A stretch of DNA of 30,976 nt from a virus: the IMG/VR virus record IMGVR_UViG_3300032093_000571, positions 1-30,976 of that record, one strand, 5' to 3'. This document shows positions 4,960 through 10,788 of the stretch, in pieces. A program made the position numbers and the translations under genes. Each line of letters starts with the position of its first letter. The first letter of the stretch is position 1. The notes beneath the pieces were generated by a model. The model did no database searches. It saw nothing but the letters and a program-made list of their open reading frames with translations, and was not told where the DNA came from.

Positions 4960-5048
4960 CTCTTTGGTGGACGATCCCGTGTGAGAATTACCGGGAGCAT
5001 TCGACTCGGTGGAGTCATTGAGGCGGCATCGAGACCGTCCCCAAAGAG
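4960..5048 (-). promoter_or_regulatory. Structured leader sequestering RBS of replication gene
   Basis: An 89-base segment without a convincing ORF. Its ends form a long stem: CTCTTTGG pairs with CCAAAGAG, then after a bulged base five further pairs (GGACG with CGTCC). Inside are a perfect hairpin GACTC-GGTG-GAGTC (5003-5016 on plus) and a second hairpin CCCG...CGGG, giving a three-way junction. In the minus-strand mRNA the 3' arm of the outer stem contains AAAGAGG, the Shine-Dalgarno of the DUF1376 gene, so folding would block its translation. It could be a cis-regulatory RNA or protein-binding site, or DNA structure linked to an origin. I do not match it to a known riboswitch. Confidence 0.6.
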
Positions 5049-5087
5049 AACTGTATCAATGCTCCATTTACGCTTCTCACGGCGCAA

Positions 5088-5390
5088 TTAGATTTTATTC
5101 GTTTGCTTCAAAAATGCAAGCCCCTGCTTAGTAATCGCCCACACTCGTGCGGGTCGTCCTTTTTTGCTCAGCCTTGTATCAGTCGTAACTCTGACATAAT
5201 TTGTCATCTCTGGCAGTCGTCTGCTTATCTGGTACTTGTCTAACCAGCAATAATCTGCTATTTCGTCAGCCGTTTTGTTTTTCATGTCGGCTAATGCCAG
5301 CAAAATAGCTCGATAATGACGAGGCGCAAAGTTTGCCGCATTCTCGCCAGCCAGCTTACTTGTTGCCGGGTCTGTCTTTCTTGCTCTCAT
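5088..5390 (-). CDS. Winged-helix DNA-binding protein
   Basis: 100 residues: MRARKTDPATSKLAGENAAN, helix, then a helix-turn-helix (TADEIADYCWLDKYQISRRL) and a wing (VRVTTDTRLSKKGRPARVWA) ending in TKQGLAFLK. This resembles the small MarR/winged-helix phage proteins found beside replication genes. AGGAG is six bases before the ATG at 5390; the ATG at 5396 abuts the Shine-Dalgarno with no spacing and is less likely. It may regulate transcription or act in replication initiation. Confidence 0.75.
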   Translation of the reverse strand: MRARKTDPATSKLAGENAANFAPRHYRAILLALADMKNKTADEIADYCWLDKYQISRRLPEMTNYVRVTTDTRLSKKGRPARVWAITKQGLAFLKQTNKI

Positions 5391-5556
5391 TTTCATCTCC
5401 TATAAAAGAATCACAGCCTTTGTCGGGAATTAAAAACGCTTCAAAGTCGCGCACTAATTGATACCCAGGTCGCCAAGGTGAAGTGAACCGCAAGCATTTA
5501 TTACGCTGTTCGCACTTTTTAGCCTCGCATCTTGCCATGTCATAAGGTAATGTCAT
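5356..5556 (-). CDS. 66-residue Cys-rich phage protein
   Basis: MTLPYDMARCEAKKCEQRNK, with four cysteines including C..CEAKKCEQRNKC spacing and a later C, suggesting a small metal-binding or disulfide motif. The start is set by an ATGA overlap with the upstream gene's stop. The 3' end overlaps the winged-helix gene by 35 bases. Similar short proteins with an MARCEA..C.....C opening occur in phage early regions; no function known. Confidence 0.65.
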   Translation of the reverse strand: MTLPYDMARCEAKKCEQRNKCLRFTSPWRPGYQLVRDFEAFLIPDKGCDSFIGDENESKKDRPGNK

Positions 5557-5864
5557 ATTTGACCTTTGCACGGCCATGTAGCGCCAAACACTGCTATAAC
5601 TATGACATATCCGTCTAAGTGCCGATATTTTGGGTCTATCTTTAGGTAGTTATGCACAACATCACGCGCTTGTCCGAAAGTAACTCCATCGGGTGAACAG
5701 TGGGCAGTCCCTCGCGTAAACTGAAAAATGCCTGTTATGTATCCTAATGCATGACTTTTGAGCATATATTCACTGCTTTCTATGTTGTCCAGGAGTGTGT
5801 TTCCTGTCACTTGTGCGCTTGCGGTAGAAGCGGCGAACAGCAGGGCGGCTAATAACTTTTTCAT
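5553..5864 (-). CDS. Secreted Rap1a/Tai-immunity-like protein
   Basis: 103 residues. Clear Sec signal peptide MKKLLAALLFAASTASA with likely cleavage before QV. The mature part has the pattern of the Rap1a/Tai immunity family: hydrophobic GYITGIFQF, HCSPDGVTFGQARDVVHNYL, a P.YRHLDGYVIVIAVFGATWPC end, with two conserved cysteines. Family members are periplasmic immunity proteins against type VI secretion amidases such as Ssp1/Tae4, and paralogues of unknown role occur in phages. Here it is expressed in the early recombination operon, which suggests a host-envelope function rather than lysis. The match is from pattern memory. Confidence 0.7.
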   Translation of the reverse strand: MKKLLAALLFAASTASAQVTGNTLLDNIESSEYMLKSHALGYITGIFQFTRGTAHCSPDGVTFGQARDVVHNYLKIDPKYRHLDGYVIVIAVFGATWPCKGQI

Positions 5865-6043
5865 GCTTTCTCCTTGATAGTTTCAATCAATAAACGTATT
5901 CCATTTGAACTGTCTAACGGTCTTTTGCCGTTTTCTTTTAAGTATTTCCTTCCCTGCTCGTCAATCCATAGTTTTCCTGCTTGACGTATATTTACTGTTT
6001 TAGCAACGTTCAGGCGTTGTAGTGTTCCAGTGTGCGTGTACAT
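5861..6043 (-). CDS. Unknown 60-residue protein
   Basis: MYTHTGTLQRLNVAKTVNIR; the segment KLWIDEQGRKYLKENGKRPL suggests a short beta-hairpin followed by a helix. Start overlaps the DUF1364 gene's stop as TAATG, and its own stop overlaps the next gene as ATGA, so it is inside a coupled series. Function unknown. Confidence 0.65.
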   Translation of the reverse strand: MYTHTGTLQRLNVAKTVNIRQAGKLWIDEQGRKYLKENGKRPLDSSNGIRLLIETIKEKA

Positions 6044-6330
6044 TAAATCACCTTTATCAGTTCACGTTCAAAAAGTTGAGCTATCGTCTTTCGGTGTGCT
6101 TCTTCCCAAATCTCTATGCGCTCTGTTTTGTTTAATATGCTGCCCTGGTCAATATCAGCATGACACCTGAAACACAAAGCCGCTACCCTGTAATCATGTG
6201 CTTTTATTCCCTTTCCTTTGCCGTCTCTGAGTTGGTTCGAGTGTGCCGCCACTACCGTGCCATCTTCCGCACCGCAGTGCTGGCATGGCATCTCACGGCA
6301 AGCCTCAAGTAGTTTCTTGTTGCGGTACAT
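6043..6330 (-). CDS. DUF1364 HNH-like putative nuclease
   Basis: 95 residues with the DUF1364 layout: a CQHCG knuckle (about residues 16-20), VVAAHSNQLRDGKGKGIKAH, then AALCFRCHADIDQG. The CxxC, AHSN and CxxCH elements match a treble-clef HNH-type metal-binding fold. Members are common next to NinB and ERF in phage recombination regions; a DNase or RNase role is inferred from fold. The start lies 26 bases inside the NinB gene. Confidence 0.82.
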   Translation of the reverse strand: MYRNKKLLEACREMPCQHCGAEDGTVVAAHSNQLRDGKGKGIKAHDYRVAALCFRCHADIDQGSILNKTERIEIWEEAHRKTIAQLFERELIKVI

Positions 6331-6694
6331 TTTCAGCCTTCCATGCTTTTATGTATTCAATCAAATCTGTCATTTGCGACTTGCTCAGAGTGCTAGTACG
6401 CTGATACAAAACATCCATGCCCTGACCGTCCACGGCTTGAACATACAAAACGCCGCCCTGTTGAGTAGCACGCATCCATGCCGAAGTTAATAAGCGCTTC
6501 CATTGCTCTACCTCCAGCGTCATGTTGCACCATTTTTTATTTGCTGCCAGCTCCTGCAATTCAGCGTGTAAAAGCGCATTCTGTTCAAGGTTGCGGGTTG
6601 GCTCAGTTACTTTCACCATCCAACCATCAGGCGCTTGCCTAATGGCTTGAATGGCATTTTCTCGTGCAGCCTGGTGAACTAAACGAAACATCAT
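6305..6694 (-). CDS. ninB: NinB recombination protein (lambda Orf family)
   Basis: 129 residues. LEQNALLHAELQELA and MTLEVEQWKRLLTSAWM are hallmarks of NinB/Orf, a recombination mediator that binds single-stranded DNA and can replace RecFOR functions. Length is near the family norm (about 140). It starts directly after the ERF stop (TAAATGATG) and is followed by a DUF1364 protein, a common phage recombination layout. Confidence 0.87.
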   Translation of the reverse strand: MMFRLVHQAARENAIQAIRQAPDGWMVKVTEPTRNLEQNALLHAELQELAANKKWCNMTLEVEQWKRLLTSAWMRATQQGGVLYVQAVDGQGMDVLYQRTSTLSKSQMTDLIEYIKAWKAENVPQQETT

Positions 6695-7438
6695 TTATTT
6701 ACTTCCCGCATCTTTGCCGTCGCACTGTGCAACATCAGTCCATGTATTTTTTTCTGCATTCTTAGCTTGGCCAATGTTTTTAATAGCCGTCCGTTTTTGG
6801 CTACTGACTTTTGACCATAGCGCCGTTTGTTGTTCGGTGTCCAGCGTTTGCTTGGCTTTTGTGTATGCGTCGAATGTTGCCTGGTCGGTTTCAGCGCCTT
6901 CAATTTTCATCGCAAAGTCCAGAATCAGGGCGCGTTCCTGTTCGTCACACTTGTCAAAATAGTCCTGACCACCTACGTTAGCGGGTATTTGCATTTTTTT
7001 TTCAGCGGGTTTCAGTTTGCTTGCAGCGTTGCCATCGTCATCTTCTGGCGCAATACCACTTGCCGCCATTAAGCTGTTGCGTCTAGCATAAGTAAGCGCC
7101 GAGGCATACCCCTGCGGGTCTTGTTTGCCGGCTGGTACTCGAAAAATCCCGCCGCTGATCTGTTCACCGCTTTCGTGTATAAATATGGTCTCAATCGCAA
7201 CTCCGTTTTCGCACTCGTGGGTTTTTTGCATCAGGGCAAAGCCGTTTTTGTGCAGACTGTCGATTACAGCTTCGATGCAAGCGCTCAAATCTGCATAACG
7301 GCTGCGGAAATGCGGGTTAGTGCTTGTTTTCAGTGCTGCGCCGAATCCAGCTTGGGCGCGTACAAATGCGGCTGATGCTTTCATGTCTAAATACTCCCGT
7401 TCTTTCATCACTGTTTCTAAAAATTCTTGTTGGCTCAT
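6695..7438 (-). CDS. erf: ERF family single-strand annealing recombinase
   Basis: 247 residues. N-terminal ERF domain with ALKTSTNPHFRSRYADLSAC near residue 40 and the signature ALTYARRNSLMAASGIAPED followed by DDGNAA. The C-terminal about 90 residues are helical and less conserved. ERF proteins (P22 Erf type) anneal complementary single strands, for example to circularise terminally redundant genomes. Its stop abuts the NinB start, so the two are co-translated. Confidence 0.92.
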   Translation of the reverse strand: MSQQEFLETVMKEREYLDMKASAAFVRAQAGFGAALKTSTNPHFRSRYADLSACIEAVIDSLHKNGFALMQKTHECENGVAIETIFIHESGEQISGGIFRVPAGKQDPQGYASALTYARRNSLMAASGIAPEDDDGNAASKLKPAEKKMQIPANVGGQDYFDKCDEQERALILDFAMKIEGAETDQATFDAYTKAKQTLDTEQQTALWSKVSSQKRTAIKNIGQAKNAEKNTWTDVAQCDGKDAGSK

Positions 7439-7678
7439 TTACAGAACGCCTTTAGAAATGGTAGGCGGAACCTGTTTTGGTTTTAACTCAACTTTTTTAT
7501 ATGTAGGCTGTATGGCTAGAATATCCAGTTCCAAATGGTTTACTATTGCATCTATTACTTGATTTATTGGTATTGGTTGAGACATTAAGTAGAAACCTTT
7601 TGTCGGATATATAGATACGTTACTTTCTAGTGCATCTAACCGTTTTTTTAATTCAGCTATTTCTTTATTACTAAACAT
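7439..7678 (-). CDS. Unknown 79-residue protein before ERF
   Basis: MFSNKEIAELKKRLDALESN is a helical start; then a beta-like, proline-containing stretch. First gene of the recombination operon, beginning 25 bases after the -10 of the promoter at 7703-7730, with AAGGAG upstream. The TAA-ATG junction with the ERF gene is immediate. A start at 7711 would lie upstream of the likely transcription start and is rejected. Function unknown. Confidence 0.65.
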   Translation of the reverse strand: MFSNKEIAELKKRLDALESNVSIYPTKGFYLMSQPIPINQVIDAIVNHLELDILAIQPTYKKVELKPKQVPPTISKGVL

Positions 7679-7702
7679 TTCATTTCTCCTTGTAAAACTA
7701 TA

Positions 7703-7730
7703 ATTATACACACTTAATCTATTAAATCAA
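7703..7730 (-). promoter_or_regulatory. Promoter for recombination/replication operon
   Basis: Minus strand: -35 TTGATT (7725-7730), 16-bp spacer ending TTAAGTGTG, -10 TATAAT (7703-7708). Same class as the promoters at 749, 1346, 3704 and 9320. It drives the 79-residue gene, ERF, NinB, DUF1364 and probably everything to the DUF1376 gene and its partner. Confidence 0.72.
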
Positions 7731-7953
7731 CCTGCCCCTTAATATATTTTTTTCGGTGTAGCTCCCAACGCACAATTGTTAGCTGTTGCGAAATAATCCT
7801 CCGCTGTCTTTCTAGGTCGTCTATGGTGGCTTGCAGCGCGTCGAGTTCAGCCTGGTCGCCGTCGGGCGCAAAAAAAGCAATGGCGTTTTGCCGGGCTCGT
7901 CTAAATTTTGATGCTGGAAAGTACAGTTTGAAAAACTCTTTGATGTCAGTCAT
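7714..7953 (-). CDS. Unknown 79-residue coiled-coil protein
   Basis: MTDIKEFFKLYFPASKFRRA then a long heptad-like helix (ELDALQATIDDLERQRRIIS) and a basic end. Probable coiled coil about residues 33-62. The ATG overlaps the upstream stop as ATGA. Its 3' end overlaps the promoter at 7703-7730. Function unknown. Confidence 0.65.
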   Translation of the reverse strand: MTDIKEFFKLYFPASKFRRARQNAIAFFAPDGDQAELDALQATIDDLERQRRIISQQLTIVRWELHRKKYIKGQVDLID

Positions 7954-8237
7954 TTCTTACCCCTTGCTTTTGCAATAGCGGCACTGGCGCGCTCAAACAT
8001 GCAACCGTCGCCGTCGTCGTTAAAGTTTTCTTGACGTTGGCACATGGCTAACAATTCTTCTAACGCTCCAAGCAAATCAGGCGCAGCGGCAAATAATTGA
8101 GCAAGCGCCAAGGTTTTATTAAAATCGCCGTAATTCAATACATAAGCCACCTGAATGTCGGGGTTATCTACTTCCTGTATATACATTTCACAGTCACTGC
8201 ATTCGCCGTATGTAAGAGGTTTAATTGTGCTAGTCAT
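7950..8237 (-). CDS. Unknown 95-residue early phage protein
   Basis: A beta-rich N-terminal half (CSDCEMYIQEVDNPDIQVAY) and a C-terminal half with AAAPDLLGALEELLAMCQ and an AIAKARGKK end. The AAPDLL.ALEELL...AIAKA element is widespread in small phage early proteins of unknown function. ATGA junctions on both sides show coupled translation. Confidence 0.7.
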   Translation of the reverse strand: MTSTIKPLTYGECSDCEMYIQEVDNPDIQVAYVLNYGDFNKTLALAQLFAAAPDLLGALEELLAMCQRQENFNDDGDGCMFERASAAIAKARGKK

Positions 8238-8467
8238 TTCTTCCCCCTTGCTAGTATGGCTTCTAGTGTTGAGGCAAATGTATTCCAGTCACCCCCAAGC
8301 AAGTCCATACCTGCTGAATGCCATGCTTCATATACTGCATCAAAGAATAACCCTTTGTGTAATTCAGCGAAGCGTTCAAGCGAGCCGTCAAGCCTAAACT
8401 GTATTGACCCGGTTCCCGTCATGGCTCCGGCTTCTTGCGCTATGCGAATAATGTCTTCTTTAGTCAT
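8234..8467 (-). CDS. Unknown 77-residue early phage protein
   Basis: MTKEDIIRIAQEAGAMTGTG opens with the short helix often found at the N-terminus of small early phage proteins; then SLERFAELHKGLFFDAVYEA and a C-terminal ILARGKK. No catalytic motif. Its start region is duplicated 67 bases upstream (see 8450-8551). Function unknown. Confidence 0.65.
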   Translation of the reverse strand: MTKEDIIRIAQEAGAMTGTGSIQFRLDGSLERFAELHKGLFFDAVYEAWHSAGMDLLGGDWNTFASTLEAILARGKK

Positions 8468-8551
8468 TTATGTCCCCAATGCGTCTTGCTGTTTTGTATT
8501 TACTGTACCTTTTCAAAATGTCGTCTTTAGTCATTTATGCCCCCAATGCGT
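8450..8551. repeat. Duplicated 35-bp gene-start region
   Basis: Bases 8450-8484 and 8517-8551 are the same 35-bp sequence with two mismatches. It contains the last bases of one ORF, a GCATTGGGG stretch and the start ATGACTAAAGA. It gives the 77-residue gene and the 24-residue ORF the same first three residues (MTK), both followed by a D(D/E)II/DIL-like stretch. Confidence 0.85.
8460..8534 (-). CDS. Possible 24-residue ORF (remnant of duplicated gene start)
   Basis: MTKDDILKRYSKYKTARRIG and four more residues. It starts immediately after the stop of the membrane ORF and ends eight bases inside the next gene. Its first codons derive from the 35-bp duplication of the start of the 77-residue gene, so it may be a truncated copy rather than a gene with a role. 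Confidence 0.3.
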   Translation of the reverse strand: MTKDDILKRYSKYKTARRIGDIND

Positions 8552-8666
8552 TAAAAATAGCCTGCACTTGCTCATAAGTCAGGCCGAAAGAAAGAATTAG
8601 CAAAGCCGCAAAACTTACTCCGGCCAGCCCCCAGGTTATGCACTCCATTACAATGCGTCCTATCAT
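8535..8666 (-). CDS. 43-residue single-pass membrane protein
   Basis: MIGRIVMECITWGLAGVSFA then ALLILSFGLTYEQ; one transmembrane segment (about residues 9-28), short polar tail. AAGGAGAATGAA precedes the ATG. Too short for usual ORF cut-offs but the signals and composition are good. Function unknown. Confidence 0.6.
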   Translation of the reverse strand: MIGRIVMECITWGLAGVSFAALLILSFGLTYEQVQAIFNALGA

Positions 8667-8676
8667 TTCATTCTCC

Positions 8677-8880
8677 TTAATCTCTATCGCCACCATTTTC
8701 GTGACGGCACGAAAATGCTATGCTTTCTAAATAGTAATCACGTTGTGCGTTTTTTGCTTTGCGTAGCGTCTCATCATCAATCTCAATTAGATTTTTGCCG
8801 TGCAACCAAACAATATATGAAGGTTCTATTTCTATCACCTCTTCTATTGTTTTACCTTTGAATTTTCCGAATTCAATCAT
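8677..8880 (-). CDS. DUF3820-like 67-residue protein
   Basis: MIEFGKFKGKTIEEVIEIEP then SYIVWLHGKN. The FGK(F/Y)KGKTIEEV...P.YI.WL pattern is that of the small DUF3820/exonuclease-X C-terminal-like domain, found as a stand-alone phage protein or attached to DnaQ-type exonucleases. A role in DNA metabolism is inferred. ATGA overlap with the upstream gene. Confidence 0.7.
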   Translation of the reverse strand: MIEFGKFKGKTIEEVIEIEPSYIVWLHGKNLIEIDDETLRKAKNAQRDYYLESIAFSCRHENGGDRD

Positions 8881-9056
8881 TTCACCCTCAACTCTTCCAA
8901 TTTTTCGCGCAGGCAGTCAGTTAAATACGGGTAACTTGTGCCAGCATTGCCCTCTAAAATTACCGAAACCAGTGTTTCTATGCTGTAATTGCCGAATCCG
9001 GCAATTTCTATGCGTTCATCTTTGAAAATTACTGCGTATTTAAATATGCTATTCAT
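8877..9056 (-). CDS. Unknown 59-residue protein
   Basis: MNSIFKYAVIFKDERIEIAG, a beta-hairpin-like opening, then helix TLVSVILEG and a charged C-terminal helix. ATGA overlaps at both ends place it firmly in the operon, although it is below common length cut-offs. Function unknown. Confidence 0.65.
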   Translation of the reverse strand: MNSIFKYAVIFKDERIEIAGFGNYSIETLVSVILEGNAGTSYPYLTDCLREKLEELRVK

Positions 9057-9295
9057 GCTAATCGCTCCATAAAGTTAATTACTTCATTGTTGATACGGCT
9101 TTCTTCTTTAACAGTCAATTTTTTTTCAAGCCAGTTTGCTTTGTAACCTTTACGGTCACAAATAACCCAATTCATGCGGCCGCACAATGTGCCTTCGTCA
9201 TCGTCGCTCATATCATAATCAAGCACGGCAGCAATGCAGGGAATGCCGCCTACTGTAGTCTGTACGTCAGCTATGCTGTTATGCGTAAATTTCAT
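9053..9295 (-). CDS. Unknown 80-residue protein
   Basis: MKFTHNSIADVQTTVGGIPC; acidic middle (DYDMSDDDEGTLCGR) and basic, helical end. First gene after the terminator and the promoter at 9320-9347, with CAGGAG nine bases upstream of the ATG. A start at 9328 would precede the transcription start. Function unknown. Confidence 0.7.
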   Translation of the reverse strand: MKFTHNSIADVQTTVGGIPCIAAVLDYDMSDDDEGTLCGRMNWVICDRKGYKANWLEKKLTVKEESRINNEVINFMERLA

Positions 9296-9319
9296 TTCAA
9301 TCTCCTGTCTATGAACATA

Positions 9320-9347
9320 ATTATACACACATTAAAACAGAATGCAA
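9320..9347 (-). promoter_or_regulatory. Promoter immediately after the late terminator
   Basis: Minus strand: -35 TTGCAT (9342-9347), 16-bp spacer ending TGTGTG, -10 TATAAT (9320-9325). The -35 lies three bases beyond the U-tract of the terminator at 9351-9378. About 25 of 30 bases match the promoter at 749-776. Confidence 0.72.
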
Positions 9348-9350
9348 GCG

Positions 9351-9378
9351 AAAAAAAACCCGGCACAAAGGCCGGGTT
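9351..9378 (-). terminator. Rho-independent terminator of the late operon
   Basis: On the minus strand an eight-pair stem AACCCGGC / GCCGGGTT with a six-base loop is followed directly by a run of about eight T. It lies 19 bases after the holin-like gene and separates the structural/lysis module from the early module. Confidence 0.92.
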
Positions 9379-9396
9379 AAGTTACCACAGGAGAGA

Positions 9397-9933
9397 TTAT
9401 TTTGACTGACCTCGGCTTACGAACCAGTAGCCAAGCACCGCCGAAGCCTGCCCGGTTATCCAGGCGAAGGCTTGCATGGCCGCATCGTATTTCTGTTCTG
9501 TACTCAAAGCGTCCCAGCCGGTGCCGAGGCGCTCGACAAGTAGCCAGTTTAGGTACAAAGCCATGCTAACAAGCAACAGCGTCAGCACAGGGCGTATCAA
9601 GCGCCTGAATGCGTCTGTCAGTATCAACAACCACGCCCAACCACCAGCGCTTTTTATTTCCTCTGCGCCCAGATTATCGGCTGCATGGGCTTGTCCGATT
9701 GCTGTCATCCGGGATGATTCTATCTCACCCTCAGATTCCGCAACGGCAACTTGTAGCCTTCCTTCTGCTTCGATTTTCGCAAGCTCTCGATCTTCTTTCC
9801 TCAGTTCTAGCTCGTGAGCCTGGTCAAGCCGTCTGATCTCAATATCAGCCTTTTTGTTCAAAAACGCAAAAATGCCGCCGATCAAACTGCCGACCGTGCT
9901 TGAACCAAGAATCGCTAAAATCGCGCTTAACAT
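9397..9933 (-). CDS. Holin-like membrane protein
   Basis: 178 residues. An N-terminal hydrophobic segment (MLSAILAILGSSTVGSLIGG), a long charged helix (about residues 30-75), then two hydrophobic segments (WAWLLILTDAFRR...LTLLLVSMALYLNWLL and a C-terminal AVLGYWFV). This resembles the three-TM holins of phages and gene transfer agents. It has a near-perfect Shine-Dalgarno, GGAGGTGAT, four bases from the ATG, the strongest I saw in the window. Last gene before the terminator. Holin function is inferred from topology and position. Confidence 0.6.
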   Translation of the reverse strand: MLSAILAILGSSTVGSLIGGIFAFLNKKADIEIRRLDQAHELELRKEDRELAKIEAEGRLQVAVAESEGEIESSRMTAIGQAHAADNLGAEEIKSAGGWAWLLILTDAFRRLIRPVLTLLLVSMALYLNWLLVERLGTGWDALSTEQKYDAAMQAFAWITGQASAVLGYWFVSRGQSK

Positions 9934-10352
9934 ATCACCTCCAAATTAAACGGCTTCCCATCAGCCCAATTCATCAGTTTTCTAAGCGCAGGGCGTGAAA
10001 CAAGCCCGGCAGCCTGCATTTTACCGCTGGGTATCTTAATCGAGCCAAGTCTTTCGGCTGGCGCAATACATCCGTGCAGCTGAGTTATCCACTCCTTATC
10101 CACATCCCCGGCAAGGTTAGATGCGTGAATCAGTATGTGGCTTCTGCCCGGCACGTTTTGTACTCCGTACACTTTCCCGAATCTTGGGCTATTCACCAAA
10201 GCGCATTGATACGTCCCGGTCGGTATGCAACTCACTCGGCGCGCATTGTCGCGCCACGGCAATTCTACGGTGTGCAGTACATTGCCGCCAAAATATAACC
10301 TGCCAAACGTGCCTTGGTCTGTACTGTTTCCGCGCTTTAGCGTGACAATCAT
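9927..10352 (-). CDS. DUF5675 family protein, probable lysis function
   Basis: 141 residues: MIVTLKRGNSTDQGTFGRLY, VELPWRDNARRVSCIPTGTY, SPRFGKVYGV, then VPGRSHILIHASN and LHGCIAP. This is the DUF5675 pattern, with conserved H (ILIH) and C (GC) that recall L,D-transpeptidase-like or related peptidoglycan-active folds. Many phages carry it in the lysis region, where it may act as the endolysin; activity is not established as far as I know. No classical lysozyme is seen, which strengthens the case. I start at 10352 because of its ATGA overlap; an ATG at 10364 adds four residues. Confidence 0.75.
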   Translation of the reverse strand: MIVTLKRGNSTDQGTFGRLYFGGNVLHTVELPWRDNARRVSCIPTGTYQCALVNSPRFGKVYGVQNVPGRSHILIHASNLAGDVDKEWITQLHGCIAPAERLGSIKIPSGKMQAAGLVSRPALRKLMNWADGKPFNLEVIC

Positions 10353-10510
10353 CTGTCTATGCAAGAAGCAATTAAACGATATTCTTTGGGCATATCTTTC
10401 AGCAATTTAGCTTTTGCCAGTTCGCACGTTTGCTGCGAACCGTGAACCGTCGTAATCGGTTGGGTCATCGTGCCGTTTGCCATCACAAAAAACGCTATTA
10501 AGTATGTCAT
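10349..10510 (-). CDS. 53-residue small secreted or membrane protein in lysis cluster
   Basis: MTYLIAFFVMANGTMTQPIT, then a middle with TVHGSQQTCELAKAKLL and an end LIASCIDR. A short hydrophobic start that could be a signal sequence, and two cysteines that could form a disulfide in the periplasm. Exact ATGA overlaps with both neighbours (10507-10510 and 10349-10352) make it a real gene despite its length. The layout recalls small phage proteins such as DUF1482, and position suggests a lysis accessory role such as a small spanin-like component, though no lipobox is present. Confidence 0.65.
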   Translation of the reverse strand: MTYLIAFFVMANGTMTQPITTVHGSQQTCELAKAKLLKDMPKEYRLIASCIDR

Positions 10511-10788
10511 TTGTCTGCTTTGTTTAGTCGTTGCTCAATCTGGGCAATCTTAGCATCAAAAAGCTGGTCTTTTACTTTTAATTCCATCAAATCCCTGCTC
10601 ATCGCGTCTTGTTTTTGCATCACTTCCTTGCCCAAACGAACCGCGCTTTCTAGTTGAATTTTCAGATCAGCGGCCTGCCACCCTGCATAAAACAAAGATG
10701 AAGCAACAACACCAAAACCGCCTATCAGCCAGGTTATCGGCACTTCATAACGAATCGTCATCTTTTGTTGTGGTTGAATTTCGTTCAT
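10507..10788 (-). CDS. 93-residue membrane/coiled-coil protein of lysis cluster
   Basis: One transmembrane segment (about residues 19-37, WLIGGFGVVASSLFYAGW) followed by a long charged helix (KIQLESAVRLGKEVMQKQDA and onward) likely to form a coiled coil. N-in, C-out topology of this kind fits an inner-membrane spanin or a small holin-like protein; neither can be proven. ATGA overlaps on both sides. Confidence 0.65.
   Translation of the reverse strand: MNEIQPQQKMTIRYEVPITWLIGGFGVVASSLFYAGWQAADLKIQLESAVRLGKEVMQKQDAMSRDLMELKVKDQLFDAKIAQIEQRLNKADK

Noticed and set aside
4960-5048. tRNA gene
   Set aside because: Length and paired ends prompted a check on both strands, but there is no TTCRANY T-loop, anticodon arm or CCA-compatible acceptor in the right places.
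4866-5087. Minus ORF of 73 residues in the leader of the replication gene
   Set aside because: Starts with TTG without a Shine-Dalgarno, runs into the replication gene in another frame, and its sequence is explained by the hairpin structure.
8097-8600. Plus-strand ORF of 167 residues
   Set aside because: Antisense to three minus genes with ATGA coupling; composition rich in Ser/Cys/Pro and no start signals.
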